Shown piece after piece: positions 24,283 through 35,460 of a stretch of DNA of 64,000 bases; position 1 is the first letter of the stretch, and every line of letters starts with the position of its first letter. The notes beneath the pieces were generated by a model. The model did not search any database and was not told the DNA's origin. It saw nothing but the letters and a program-made list of their open reading frames with translations. Source of the DNA: Ursus arctos. Lineage: Eukaryota > Chordata > Mammalia > Carnivora > Ursidae. The stretch lies in NCBI RefSeq assembly GCF_023065955.2, contig NW_026622763.1, positions 85,665,299 through 85,729,298 of the forward strand, read 5' to 3'. The translations under genes and the position numbers were made by a program.

Positions 24283-25889
24283 CCTGAAGTGAGCAACATT
24301 TTCCATCTGGAACGTCGTAGTCAGATAACTTTATTCATCCCAGAGTCAACTCCAGACCAATGCAATTAGATGTTAGAAAGAAGCAAAGCACAGTGGAGAA
24401 ACATGCAGAACATGGAATGAAAGCATACTGAATGGAATTAAACTGAAAGATGGACTAAAGACTTAGAAACTGTTAAAATGAGGAGGATCCTGGAAATCTA
24501 CTCATCCAAAGCTTTCATTTCAGGTATCAGAAACTGCGGCCACAGAAGGTATGCTTCTCAATGATCGAAAGAATGAACACAGGTCAGTGGACTTGTCACC
24601 GCCAGTTCTGTATCCTAAACTTGTTTGACACTAGAACAATGAAATGGGGGAGGATGGTAATGAAAAATGGGGAAAAAATCACATTCTTTTAGGAATTACT
24701 TACTAAAACTGTTCTTCCCCTTCCCTTTAAGTAGTATCATTGCCCCTCATTTTTCTTTACTAAAAAAGCATAATTGTAATTTTGAAAATCAATTAAAAGA
24801 GCCATAGATTTCAATGTTCTCTTCTCCCTACTCTAGTTAGCTTTCTAGTATTATTAATGTAATTTAACTGATTTTCTTTAAGAGATCCTGATGATTTGCC
24901 TCCATATCCCCACAATATTTAAAGCAGTATGTAAATTACATAATTTACAAAATGTAATTGTGAGATGTGATAGGAATTGGTGTATAGTTTAAAAGGTACA
25001 CAATAGGTGAAAATTTTTCTCTGAGGATGTAAAATCTTATCAGACTAAAAGATTTCCTTCTAAATGAATGCCATACCCAGACAAATACAGATATTTGGGA
25101 AATGGAAATTATTCATCTCACCATTGGTTCCTCTGTAATCATACATTTTTAAAAATTTTTGTTTGTATTCGTCAGACTTACCCATTTCATTCATATCACT
25201 TGCTCAAGCTCTCCGTGTTTCAGCCATCTGGATCACTCTGGTTTCTTTCAGCTCTTTGCCATTTTGTTCTCTCCTTACAAGGCAGTGCATTGTTTCTAGA
25301 GAATTTCTGCATTTAAAGCTCTGAAGTCTCTATGGCACATTATGTGGTTCATTAAATACCACAGAGCTTAAATTAGTATATCATTTTTCCATCATTGCTC
25401 AAATAGTATCTTTCTGTTCATTTAAATTCTGTGCCTATATGTGTGGCATAGCAGAATTTTAGGCCTAGTAAAAGCAACAAGGGTAATTTGTGCAACTCTG
25501 CTTCAATGTGGTATAAAGTGCTATAGCGAAATCAATTGTCTAACACAGACTACAAAATGTATGCAATTGAGCACATGATGAATTTATAAAACTACAAGTC
25601 TAAAAAAATCATATACATATATATTCACACATTGTGCATCAACGTGTAAAAATATATTTAAGAATCACTTGATATCATACCCAAACTTACAGTGAATAAT
25701 TTGATCATTTAGAACCTACATTTAAGAAAATGCCCAAACTCTCAGGTAATCATTGTGTTCACTGATGGTCACTAAATAGCCCTGAAGTTGACTATCCTAC
25801 CATTTGGACTACTTTGCACAACTTGATGCTGTCCCTCTGACAGATTAACCTGGCATGACTTCAGGTTTGTTTTTGTTTGTTTTGTTTTT
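24283..25889. other. Mostly unique non-coding DNA
   Basis: 24480-24600 ('ctcatccaaagctttcattt') may be an old L3/MIR piece. 25060-25320 is pyrimidine-rich and L2-like, with an 82-codon chance open frame. No gene is seen. Confidence 0.45.
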
Positions 25890-26040
25890 TTCTGATCCCC
25901 TCATTTTACAGCAAGGGGAAATGAATTCCAAAAGCTAAAGTGATTGTAAGCTTGGTTACAAAGTAATTCAGTGACAAAGCTGGGACTGAAACCTGTCTTC
26001 CAAATGCCACTCCCAGTTGTGAATAGCCAGCAATGCTAAA
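25890..26040 (-). repeat. MIR SINE (antisense), partner of the 75-bp inverted block
   Basis: The minus strand reads 'ccccttgctgtaaaatgagg' immediately after the shared block, which is the expected MIR continuation. It makes this copy the better-preserved MIR. Upstream on the minus strand, 'actgggagtggcatttggaa' and 'gacaggtttcagtcccagc' also fit MIR. The block 25912-25986 is identical in inverse to 22443-22517. Confidence 0.78.
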
Positions 26041-26297
26041 GCAGCACTTTGAACTCTTGAAATCACTTTCTTTTTCCAGTATCTTTCTCATGACAATGTC
26101 TTGGGATGTGGTGTTATCTCCCTCACTTATTATGGACACAGGCTCTGGGAGATGCGGTAGCTGGTATGCAGTCACATACGTACCTTGAGACTGTCCATCA
26201 CATTTATTTCAGAAACATTTCAAGGCAAGTAAGGGTAAAACGTATTTGTTATTCATTATGAACCAAAGTAAGTGGAATATATTCTATCCCATTCCGT

Positions 26298-26468
26298 GAG
26301 TGTTTTCCCGACTTGGCTAACTTCTCTAATCATTAGAGTCACTTGAGATTTTCCTGGCTTCACCCCAGGCCCACTGAATCAGAATCTCCAGGGAAGGCGC
26401 CTGGGAATTTGTATTTTTAAGTGGCTCCCCAGGTGATTTTGATAATGAGCCAAGGTTGGGAAACACTG
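26298..26468. mobile_element. MER20/MER5-type hAT-Charlie element (non-autonomous)
   Basis: The left end 'agtgttttccc' and right end 'gggaaacactg' are terminal inverted repeats. The inner text 'ttagagtcacttgagatttt', 'cccactgaatcagaatctcc' and 'ctccccaggtgattttgata' is diagnostic of this group. It has no coding content, and no 8-bp TSD is left. Confidence 0.85.
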
Positions 26469-26759
26469 GCAGTACCATTGAAAGTTAAGAGGATGCAAGG
26501 ATACAAGCTTAGAATGTTTAGAAGCAAAGTGCACCTACTGTTAAAATTGACCCAATCGGGTTTCTCTCTTTTATAAGCAGGCGAGATAGATGTCTTTGTC
26601 ACAAGTGGGTAGACCAACTGCCAAATACCACCTATATTTCTGGGTCAGAGACAGATTGGAACTCCACCAAGAGAAACTGGGCATTCGTACTTGGTCTATT
26701 TCCATGGCAAGGACAAAACAATCCTAATCTTACTGATCTTTTCATTAAAGAATAAAGCA

Positions 26760-26900
26760 ATCTCAGGGCATTGACTGCTGACAGTAATGCATATCATGGA
26801 TTTCACGGATTAATCAAACCACAAACAATCTAGAACATGTCCACAGAACAATTCTTGTTTGTGTAGAACAGGAGGCAAAAAAGCAATCAGTCTGACTTGA
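26760..26900. promoter_or_regulatory. Candidate conserved non-coding element (unproven)
   Basis: Non-repetitive sequence with dense transcription-factor-like words: 'gtaatgcatatc' (POU-like), 'ggattaatc' (OTX/bicoid-like), 'aaccacaaac' (RUNX/FOX-like) and 'gaacaattctt' (SOX-like). This is composition-based suspicion only. Confidence 0.22.
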
Positions 26901-27999
26901 ACTATTGGGTTTAATTACTCGATATAACATTTGTCATTTAAAAATCCATATGCCCATCAGCGTAACAACAGTAGAGATTCTCTGTTAATGATACCACATA
27001 ATGTGAACAGTACTCCACCGTTTTCAAAGCAACTTTCACATATATTAGCACACTTTACACTTACAATAGAGTTTGAGGTAGAGAGAAATTTTCAACAAAT
27101 TGAAAGATTATAATTAAAATGTATTCTTGGTAGAATGCAAATATCTTGAGGTGTATCTGATTTACTCCTGGTTTCATGCAAAACAAGATATACGCCACCA
27201 CTTACACTCCATGAAAACAATTTTAAAACCTGAAATATTCATTAAATTCTTTTTTAATGGAAAATGATTTATGCAATGCTAATTTAAATGCTGAATTTGA
27301 GATTTAAAAAGAAAGTAAATCAAGTAATCAAGCTTTACTACTTTAAATACCTAGCATATAGATCCTGATTTATTTCATCAAAGCAATTTCTCAGCTATAC
27401 CAAAGGCTGGATTCTTTTTCCCTATACAATGGCTCAGCTGAAAAGTAGGGACTATAATGAGGTACTACAGAAAAGAGTTTGTTTACCAAAAAATTGAAAT
27501 TTTTAAAATTAATATTTGCCCACATACTAATTAAAACACAAATCCAAACTTGTTATTCTTTATTTTTATTGTTAATTGGCAATTTTGCCTTTCATCCTTG
27601 CTTACTAAAGCCCCAAACCTCTAACTTTGTCTCAGTGTTATTCTTTCTATTAGAACTTAAAAGATAAACTTCAAAAAATATATATATAATTTTTTTCTGG
27701 ATAGAGTGAACATAGCTAGGAAAGTTAACACGTGAAGAGAGTGCTATTAAAGCCAAATATTCAAATATCAATTACAACAAAGAACTACTTGGACACATAA
27801 TAATTTATCAAAGTTATTATTCAACTTAATATTATCAACAGGTCCAGATAACAATGCAAGTTTTTCTCATGGGAGAGACTCCATCTGAGTTTCTAATTAA
27901 ATAACTTTTGTATAGTTCCTTTTCTTCCCTTCACAAAAGGTCTTTTTTTCCCTCCATTCTTGCTCTCTTTCTTTCTTTGTTGATACTGTTTACTTCCAA
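26901..27999. other. Unique non-coding DNA
   Basis: No gene or repeat recognised. AT-rich, with short T/A runs. Confidence 0.5.
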
Positions 28000-28300
28000 G
28001 CCTGCCTCTGAACTCTCTGTCTAATTAGCTCTTGATAGATCTGCTGCCCTGTTTCCACAAACATTTAATTCTGCCGTCAGTCCATTTACATTACAGCATG
28101 TTGCATTGTCTTTTACCAGCCTAATTTTGTTTGAGTGAATGTAAATCCCATTAAACAGTCACCTATTAGACTGTGGCATATAAACTCCAAAAGCCTCTTT
28201 ATTACAAGAGTGAACATAAGGCCCAATTGATAAAAGATTTCTGGGGCATTTCAGTTTGTGGTCTACTTCAAATATTCTGTCTGCTTTATGCTTAGCAGCT
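28000..28300. promoter_or_regulatory. Candidate conserved non-coding element (unproven)
   Basis: Non-repetitive, with balanced composition and homeodomain/POU-like words such as 'tctaattagctc', 'cctaattttg' and 'gaatgtaaat', plus 'gcccaattgata'. It shows no repeat signature and no open frame. Suspicion only. Confidence 0.22.
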
Positions 28301-30184
28301 CACTTTTTTGAAGTATTTGACAGAGTATATGAGTATCTTTCAACCTCTATAGTCCATAGCAAAACATACAGAAACATTAATTGCTTCTTGTCTTTGGAAA
28401 AAAGAATTTACGTATAGCTAAACATATGTTAAATATGTATTTTCCCCCTTTAGTTTATTTTCCCCTTGGTAATCAGACCACATTATTTTCAAAAGACTGC
28501 ATGAAGGTGTTTACAAAGATCAGGAGAGCTTGCAGATCCCTCTGGAAAAAGCTCTTTTTTTAATATTAAACAACAGTGCAGAATTTCAACAAGCCTTGGT
28601 GTTTCCTGATGAGTTTTCTGAAGAGAAGTAAGACATAGCATCCTGACATTATAGCCCATTTAATAGCAAGTAGATATTTGCATCAGACAGTCCAGCTCCT
28701 CTGGTAACATGGATCTATTCTGATAGCCCAAAACAAGAAAAACAAGACATAAGAGGTGGATATAAGTTCTGGAAAGACAAGGTAGCCAATTATCAGAGTT
28801 GCTGATATTTACATCAATATATTCAATCAGATTAGTTCCAGGTCCTGGTTTCTATCAGAGAAGGCTCAGTATAGACTTTCCCTAAAGCTGAGTCAATCAT
28901 TCAGCACCATGGTCACATAATTATTGGTTTAAGGTAAGGGTGAGAATGGCTTTCTTTCCATTTCCTCCTGGTAATAAACTCAGAAAGACACCCATGAAGT
29001 GAAAACCCTCACGCATGAAATTATTTCTCACCCCTGCAGTCTTGTCAAAGCCAATATTTCAGGAAAGCACAGGTTGTTGAAGGGGACTGTGATTTTTTGC
29101 CTGCTGTGAGTCTCTAAGGACAACAAACATTCCAAAAGAGACTTTAGCCAAAATTGTTAATAACTCCGCACGGCTTTTTTGCCATGACGACAAAAATCCT
29201 CGAGAAGACTGAATAGGTAATGGGTTAGGCGTTAAGCCACAGCTATTTGTGTAGGAATCAAAATATGTATGGTCTCAAATACTAGTTAGGGAGTCAACCT
29301 AGGTTAAGAATCTAAACAATCATGGAAATGATTTGACAAATATATGGAATGTATAGTGAATAATTATTAACAGACACTTAGCTTGTTGTAATAAGTGCAA
29401 AAGAAAATTCAGTTAAGTACTTAAACTAAATGGTTTATGTTGTTTTAATAGCACAAAAATTATAAAACTGAGCATCAGAAATGGATTTATAATGTAAGAC
29501 TTGGCATCAATACCCACCCATACTTATATGTAGCTTCTGAAGTAGATACTACATAAATCCAAAGCCTTGAATATTCAGCATCAAAAATACACAGGAGTGT
29601 ATGTAAAAACAATTTTGTTGGATGGTAGGCTCAGCTCCTTATTTCTTTCTACATATGTTTCCATTTGGGTTAATGGCTTCGTCATATATTATTATGCATA
29701 TGAGTTTGACATGATTGCTTATCTTTCTGTTCTTTTCATAGCATTAAGGGACATTTTTATTCAGCTTTGATATATTCAAATAATTCATGATGGTTAACAT
29801 GAGTTCCATGGTGGCCCCTTCTGTTGTTCCCTCATGATGATTTCAAATTTAATTGAGACCAAGATTTCTAAGGGAAAGGCGCGTATTAGTTTAGTGTTAC
29901 TTGTTCCCAAAATAGGCAACTGACTAGTATTACTTTGTGGTTTACTAAAGCTTTTCTCAAATATTAACATCATTACTGTAAAATGTAACTAACTTCAAAA
30001 GGAAATTAATTTTTAAAGCTGTGCAAATATTTTAAGTGGGCCTAGAAGAAACATAAGTGATTTATAATAAGTATGTTAAAGAAATTTGAAAGTTACTAAA
30101 CACATGAAAGCTTCTAAATACACATAGGTTTCTATACTACCTATAACATTTACAAAACATTATTAACTTAAAAAAATTTGTATG
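28301..30184. other. Unique non-coding DNA
   Basis: No gene or transposon recognised. 29060-29260 stands out locally for several CpGs ('aactccgcacgg', 'catgacgaca', 'cctcgagaag') in an otherwise CpG-poor window. Confidence 0.5.
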
Positions 30185-30330
30185 CTATACCAAGTCACAA
30201 CCTATAATCTCTATAGATAGGTTATACAACCTGTCTAAGCCTCAGTTTCCTCTTTTAAAATGAAGAAAATATTTAAGATTAAATGAGTTAATTACAGAAG
30301 GAAATATATACTGACTTCTTAATACAAATC
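30185..30330 (+). repeat. MIR SINE fragment
   Basis: 'acaacctgtctaagcctcag', 'tttcctcttttaaaatgaag' and 'agattaaatgagttaattac' is the MIR 3' core in sense orientation. Confidence 0.75.
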
Positions 30331-30334
30331 ATAA

Positions 30335-30450
30335 ATTGTAATAGGCACTGGGTATACAGTAATGAACAATCCCTATTTCCCACAGAACTATAGTGAAGAA
30401 GACAGTCAAAACCCATATATAGTTACAACTTTTGATGAGTTCTATCATGA
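30335..30450 (-). repeat. L2 fragment (antisense)
   Basis: 'aggcactgggtatacagtaa', 'tgaacaatccctatttccca' and 'cagaactatagtgaag' follow the L2 antisense tail order (ggcactgggtata... aacaa... ccctgccc... gagcttatagt). Confidence 0.5.
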
Positions 30451-30549
30451 ACAGTTATGATCATAGTTTTGCCCCTTCTCCTATTAATGGTATTTTTAAA
30501 AATTTACTTTTAAAGTGAATTTGTTCTAAGGAATTCTTGTAAACTGATA

Positions 30550-30945
30550 CCTCTGCCTACCTACGATATGAGTAACCATATGATTCATCCTTAGTCAATG
30601 ATATGACCTAATTTCCCTATTCATAGTGATGGGGGCTATCTGGCAAGGGACATGATCTTTGCAGTTAGAACAGAACTATGAAGATAATATGAGAACAGAA
30701 CTGCTTTGAGCCCTTTTTATCACAAATTAGAAAAAGTCTAAGAATAAAGCCAAAGGAGAGAAAACTAGAGCTGAGACATTAAGACAGTGAGACAGTATCC
30801 TAATGACATGGTCTCACCCCTGGATCAACGTGTGCTTAAAGACCAAAACAATGCATGCTTAAAGACCAAAACTTCCTATTTTTTTGTAATCCAATAAAAT
30901 CCCTTTGTTTAGGTTATTTTAAATTAGGTTTCAATCACCTACAAC
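30550..30945 (+). repeat. Possible LTR-like ancient repeat containing a small tandem duplication
   Basis: 'taaccatatgattcatcctt' and 'agtcaatgatatgacc' at the start, and 'aatccaataaaatcccttt' with 'gtttaggttatttt' at the end, resemble an old MaLR-type repeat. Inside it, tgcttaaagaccaaaac occurs twice (30833-30849 and 30856-30872). Confidence 0.38.
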
Positions 30946-31474
30946 CAATGCACTATAATTTAAAGGTACAGAAGACAATAGAGTAAAATGTGGATAGACC
31001 AGTGCTTTAAGCAGAGAAAGTATCACGAAGTCTCTGTATGTGGTAAGGAAGATGCCTGTGTGTTTGAGGATCTATGAACTTAATAGTATTATCACTATCA
31101 CCACAACTATCACTCTTTATAGATTCTCCTGGGTCTTGATTTGAGGCCCTGGGAAAGATACTCCCATGTAAAAGGAGGTTCCCACCAGATCATGTTTCAT
31201 TTGCAATTTGTATTTCATTTATTCTACTGGGTTAACAAATGGAAGGACTTCTTCTAAAAGCAGATATTATATAAAAAGGTAGGAAAGATAAAGGTTTAGA
31301 AACCAGAAAGAATAAGTGCTAGAGACCTCAGTAGGCCACTAGGCAGAGAGCCTTGGGAAACCCAAGGAGCCTCCTGCACAGCTGAGCAGAACACAGTGAA
31401 GGAGAGGAAAGAAAGTGAAGGCAAAAACTACGTAATCCCCAATTTTGCCCTAGCTACATAATTCATCATATACT

Positions 31475-31490
31475 TTATTTTTTTAAGATT

Positions 31491-31529
<39 letters not shown>

Positions 31530-31716
31530 TTTGAGAGAGAGAGCATGAGAGAGAGAGAGAGAGCGCATAAGCCGGGGGCGGGGGGACAGAGGGAGAGAGA
31601 GAAGCAGACTACCCACCGAGCAGGGAGCCCAACACAGGGTTCTCTATCCCAGGACTCTGGGATCATGATATGAGCTGAAGGCAGACACTTAATTGACTGA
31701 ATCACCAAGGCGCCCC
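31475..31716 (-). mobile_element. Can-SINE with expanded (TTTA)n and (GA)n
   Basis: A reverse-complement SINE. The tail carries roughly ten (attt) units to 31532, then GA repeats, 'gagcagggagcccaacacag' and 'gctgaaggcagacacttaat', ending 'aaggcgcccc'. The TSD taattcatcatatact (31459-31474) pairs with taattcaacatctact (31717-31732), two mismatches. Confidence 0.93.
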
Positions 31717-31732
31717 TAATTCAACATCTACT

Positions 31733-33130
31733 GTAAATAAAATGAGGGTGGTTTGAAATACGGCTTTCCTCTAATGTTAATTTGAAAAACATGTTGTTGT
31801 TGTTGAAGAATTTACTGACTTCGAAATCTGCCTTCACTTGTTTATTGTGATTACTTTAAAGTAGTCATAAGGCAATCTAATAGATGGTATTCTTTCTAAG
31901 TAGAAAATTTCTGGATTCTTAAAACATAGTAACTAGAGTATCTTTGGATGCTTGATAGTTACTTTGATTAACAGAAGTTACATGCAGCAGAATAGAAAGG
32001 TTTCATGAGAAATTCTCTGAGTTAGTGAATAGCTGATGGAAAATTTATAATTGCCCCAATTCTTTACAGATTATTTGTTGGAATACCTCAAGATGCTGAG
32101 TCAGCCATGCTTACACAAGAAAACTTCCCTTTACTGTCTTTCATTGTGCATCTATGGTGCCTATTAATATAGTACCTGAGTGAGACTATTTAAATTCAAA
32201 GGGAGTTCTTGCCTGAAGGAGGACGGCAGAATTGGGCCCAATGGGAGTTCTGTCTGAGTATTTGAGGGCAGAATTTAGTCTACTGGAAGGGCAGTCACTA
32301 ACTAGGGATTTAACTACTACAAAAAAGTTTTAAAGAAGAAAGGAAATGACGCTATTATAGGTTTTTTTTTGTTCCCTCTCTTTCCTAAAGTAGAATTATT
32401 TTGATTAAAACAACAACAACAACAAAAACTTAATTGGAGAGGCTAGCTCTAAATTATGGCATCCTGAAATTAGAATTTCAATTTATGAATTTTGAATGCC
32501 ATCCAAATTTTCTATCATACAAATTCTATAGAAGATTTAACTGAGACTAAACCTCTCAGCCTTGCAAAAGGCAGTATTTAAGTAGGAAGCAAATATCTCT
32601 TTGATCTCCAGGGTATATCCATATCCTCAACTATAAAAATGCCACATAGAAGTTTAAGACCCAACAATTCATATAATCTAATTAGCAGTCTTTTTTTAAA
32701 TTGTAAAAAAGAAATATAGCAAATTCCTATTTTTTTACTGCATCATGTTAGCATATGTGTCAGCCTTTTTATTCTTATATTTGTATTTTTTTAAATGACT
32801 TAAGCCACGTGTGTGTGTGTATGTGTGTGTATCCTAAAGGCAGAGGAAAGAAAAAGAAAACAAAGTCCATTCTGACATCCACACATAGTTTCTGTTCCCC
32901 TCTTCTCTTACCCTCAAATCACCACTGTAAATCTGACCAGTATCCTTCCATATATACCCTTACATATACACATGCACACATATATGCATAATGCTAAAGG
33001 CACTGTTTGATATGACTGTAGTAGTCTTTAGCATAAAAAAATAAGTGAAAGGAATACAAATTTAAAACCCAGAATGTAAATTAAAAATTCTAGATTTATA
33101 GACTTCAGTGAGAACAGATCCTAGAAATCA
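31733..33130. other. Unique non-coding DNA with small microsatellites
   Basis: No gene. A (GT)n lies at about 32806-32832, a (caa)n at 32408-32425, and a TA/CA-rich part near 32950-32990. Confidence 0.5.
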
Positions 33131-33140
33131 CCTCTTGTTT

Positions 33141-33344
33141 TGTTTTTTTTTAAAGATTTATTTATTTATTTATTTGACAGAGACAGAGAGAACACCAGCG
33201 AGAGAGGGAACACAAGCAGGGGGAGTGGGAGGGGAAGAAGCAGGCTCCTAGCGGTGGAGCCTGATGTGGGGCTCGATCCTAGAACGCCAGGATCACTCCC
33301 TGAGCCGAAGGCAGACGCTTAATGACTGTGCCACCCAGGTGCCC
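33141..33344 (-). mobile_element. Can-SINE, arctoid type, short TSD
   Basis: A reverse-complement SINE with 'gaacaccagcgagagaggga', 'acacaagcagggggagtggg', 'gccgaaggcagacgcttaat' and 'gccacccaggtgccc'. The TSD ctcttgttt lies at 33132-33140 and 33345-33353. The 60-codon open frame here is a SINE artefact. Confidence 0.93.
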
Positions 33345-33359
33345 CTCTTGTTTAATAGT

Positions 33360-33445
33360 ATGGATTCTGTGCCTCAGGGAAGAGAGGCTCCTTAGGGCAC
33401 ATAAGTAATTAGTAGAAGAGTTTCAAATGAGGCAAGATCTCTTAC
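33360..33445 (-). repeat. MIR SINE fragment (antisense)
   Basis: 'tgtgcctcagggaagagagg' and 'cataagtaattagtagaaga' with 'gtttcaaatgaggc' match the MIR antisense core (gcacagagaggtt... cacagctagtaagtgg...). Diverged. Confidence 0.45.
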
Positions 33446-33599
33446 TTGTGAGATACTTTTCCCATAATGACAGGCCACCAATGTTAACAGTCACATATCA
33501 CATGCTTTGCTGTTCTTTTCTTGTGTGTATGTCTATGTGTGTATGTGTGTTACGTGTGAGGAGTGAAGGTATATCAATGGACTAATAAAGTTTGCAAAG

Positions 33600-33740
33600 A
33601 AAAAATACTCAACATGTACTATGTAATAAGCATTATGCCAGGCAGTGTAAGCACAACAAACAAAGAAGAAAAGAAAAGTTATCACGGAGCTTACAGTAAT
33701 AGAAGGAGACTGAAAAACACAAGCACAATGATTGTGTGTA
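33600..33740 (-). repeat. L2 fragment (antisense)
   Basis: 'tactcaacatgtactatgta', 'ataagcattatgccaggcag' and 'cacggagcttacagtaatag' follow the L2 antisense tail. Confidence 0.6.
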
Positions 33741-34364
33741 TTTGAGTATAAGTGTGTTTGTTTGTGTGTGTAAAAATGATTACTCTATTTGAAGGCTGTA
33801 AGAGACCCCAGAGAAAAGGCAACTGTTTCCATACATTTGGTGTTTCCTATGGCTACTTCTTCCAAATATTAATCACCACTATCAAACCACACAGCCTGAT
33901 GGAGCAGGAAACCTATTATAGGAAAGAGAGTTGTACTCCAGCCACTTAGACCTGAGTAGTTGTCTAATACCCTCATCTGTCCAGGCATGCTTAAGATTGA
34001 AACAGTTTTTACATAGCCCATGGCAACAATACTTCCTGTAAACTGCACAAATTAATAAAAGAGAACACAGAGGTATGCATGATGCTAAGGAACACTTAGG
34101 AGTATATTCCTACATATATTTTAATCAGCTTTAGCATAATCCCATCATGTGTTTTAAAAAGGCTTTATGTTGGATTTTTTTTCCCCATGGAAAGTGAACA
34201 ATTTGCATTAAAATTAAGCTAATTTCATTGATAATGGTAAATTAGGCCTATTTGTACAAGGATGATAAAATACACTTTAAATGTGATTGCATCACAGGTG
34301 CCATTTAGTTTGTTTTTTCTTTTTTTCTGAGTTACAAAGTCTGAATATTTTTAGTGTGAAAAAA
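33741..34364. other. Unique non-coding DNA
   Basis: Nothing recognised. A (gt)-rich patch occurs near 33751-33772. Confidence 0.5.
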
Positions 34365-34468
34365 TATATATATGTTTATTATATATATGTATATAAAACT
34401 TACATATATATTTAATATATATTTATATATAAAACATATATATTTAGTATATATTTATATATATAAAT
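34365..34468. repeat. AT-rich low-complexity tract with ~32-bp imperfect tandem
   Basis: The unit 'acatatatatttaatatata...' occurs twice in a row (about 34402-34433 and 34434-34467). The second copy has taa changed to tag. Most of the tract is self-complementary. Confidence 0.8.
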
Positions 34469-34533
34469 TATCACTTAAGTTGAATACTTAAACAATGAAA
34501 TCAAATTTAATGGACTATATATAGCAAATTCCT

Positions 34534-34731
34534 TTTTTTTTTTTTTTAAAGATTTTATTTATTTAACAGAGACAGCCAGTGAGAGGGGGAACACAAGCAG
34601 GGGGAGTGGGAGAGGAAGAAGCAGGCTCCCAGTGGGGCAGGAAGCCCGATGCGGGGCTCGATCCCGGGACACTGGGATCAGGCCCCAAGCCAAAGGCAGA
34701 TGCTTAATGACTGAGCCACCCAGGCACCCTG
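34534..34731 (-). mobile_element. Can-SINE, arctoid type, perfect TSD
   Basis: A reverse-complement SINE with a T tail, 'gacagccagtgagaggggga', 'acacaagcagggggagtggg', 'ggctcgatcccgggac' and 'gccacccaggcaccc'. The TSD tatagcaaattcct is identical at 34520-34533 and 34732-34745. CpGs remain in 'cccgatgcggggctcgatcc', consistent with youth. Confidence 0.96.
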
Positions 34732-34999
34732 TATAGCAAATTCCTAATAAGCATTCTCCTCACAACATTGTAAATACGTTCAGGATGCTTACCTCTACTT
34801 TTCAAGTGTATTTTATCAGGCTCCTTTAGAACAACTGCAGTGGAGGAGAAATGTCAGAGAAAAGGAAAATAGTTTAAAGTTTGTCTGTGGACTGTTACAA
34901 TTAATTTTTCTGTGTGTTCTCTGGAATACATGCCTTTATGATTATTTTATTCACAAAGAAAACATTAATATAACTAAAATTTATCAGGGCCAAATATTT

Positions 35000-35085
35000 C
35001 ACTTGTGTTATAGAATTCATCATCACAACACTATGAAATCGATAGTATTTGTTTTACAGGTGAGGAAAATGAGGTTAAAAGACTA
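35000..35085 (-). repeat. MIR SINE fragment (antisense)
   Basis: 'attcatcatcacaacactat', 'ttgttttacaggtgaggaaa' and 'atgaggttaaaagac' is the MIR antisense core. Confidence 0.68.
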
Positions 35086-35329
35086 TAATTTTTGATATCT
35101 TTGGCTATAATTCTGGAAAAAAATTCTGAAAAAAACTATTTTTTTTTGTTTAAAAATGAACAATTTTGAATTAAAAAAAGCCAACTTTTTCAATTACCAA
35201 ATGCTTCTTCTGACATGATTTCCAGCTGCTAAAAAATGTCTCTGACTTAAAGATTCCTGACTTAAAGACTTTTAAAGTATAGCTTAAAATCATACTTTCG
35301 TTTTATAATTGGAAATAAATTTAGAAAGA

Positions 35330-35460
35330 ACCTTCTCCAACCTTTTAACTTTATAAAGAACAAGGCTCAGAGAAGTAAAATAGTTTGCTTAATAGAATTT
35401 CTTAGCAGCAGAAATGTAACCAGAACTTAATTTTTACCACTAGTTCAATGATCCCTGAAC
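35330..35460 (-). repeat. MIR SINE fragment (antisense)
   Basis: 'aaggctcagagaagtaaaat' and 'agtttgcttaatagaatttc' with 'gcagcagaaatgtaaccaga' resemble a second antisense MIR about 250 bp from the previous one. Diverged. Confidence 0.5.
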
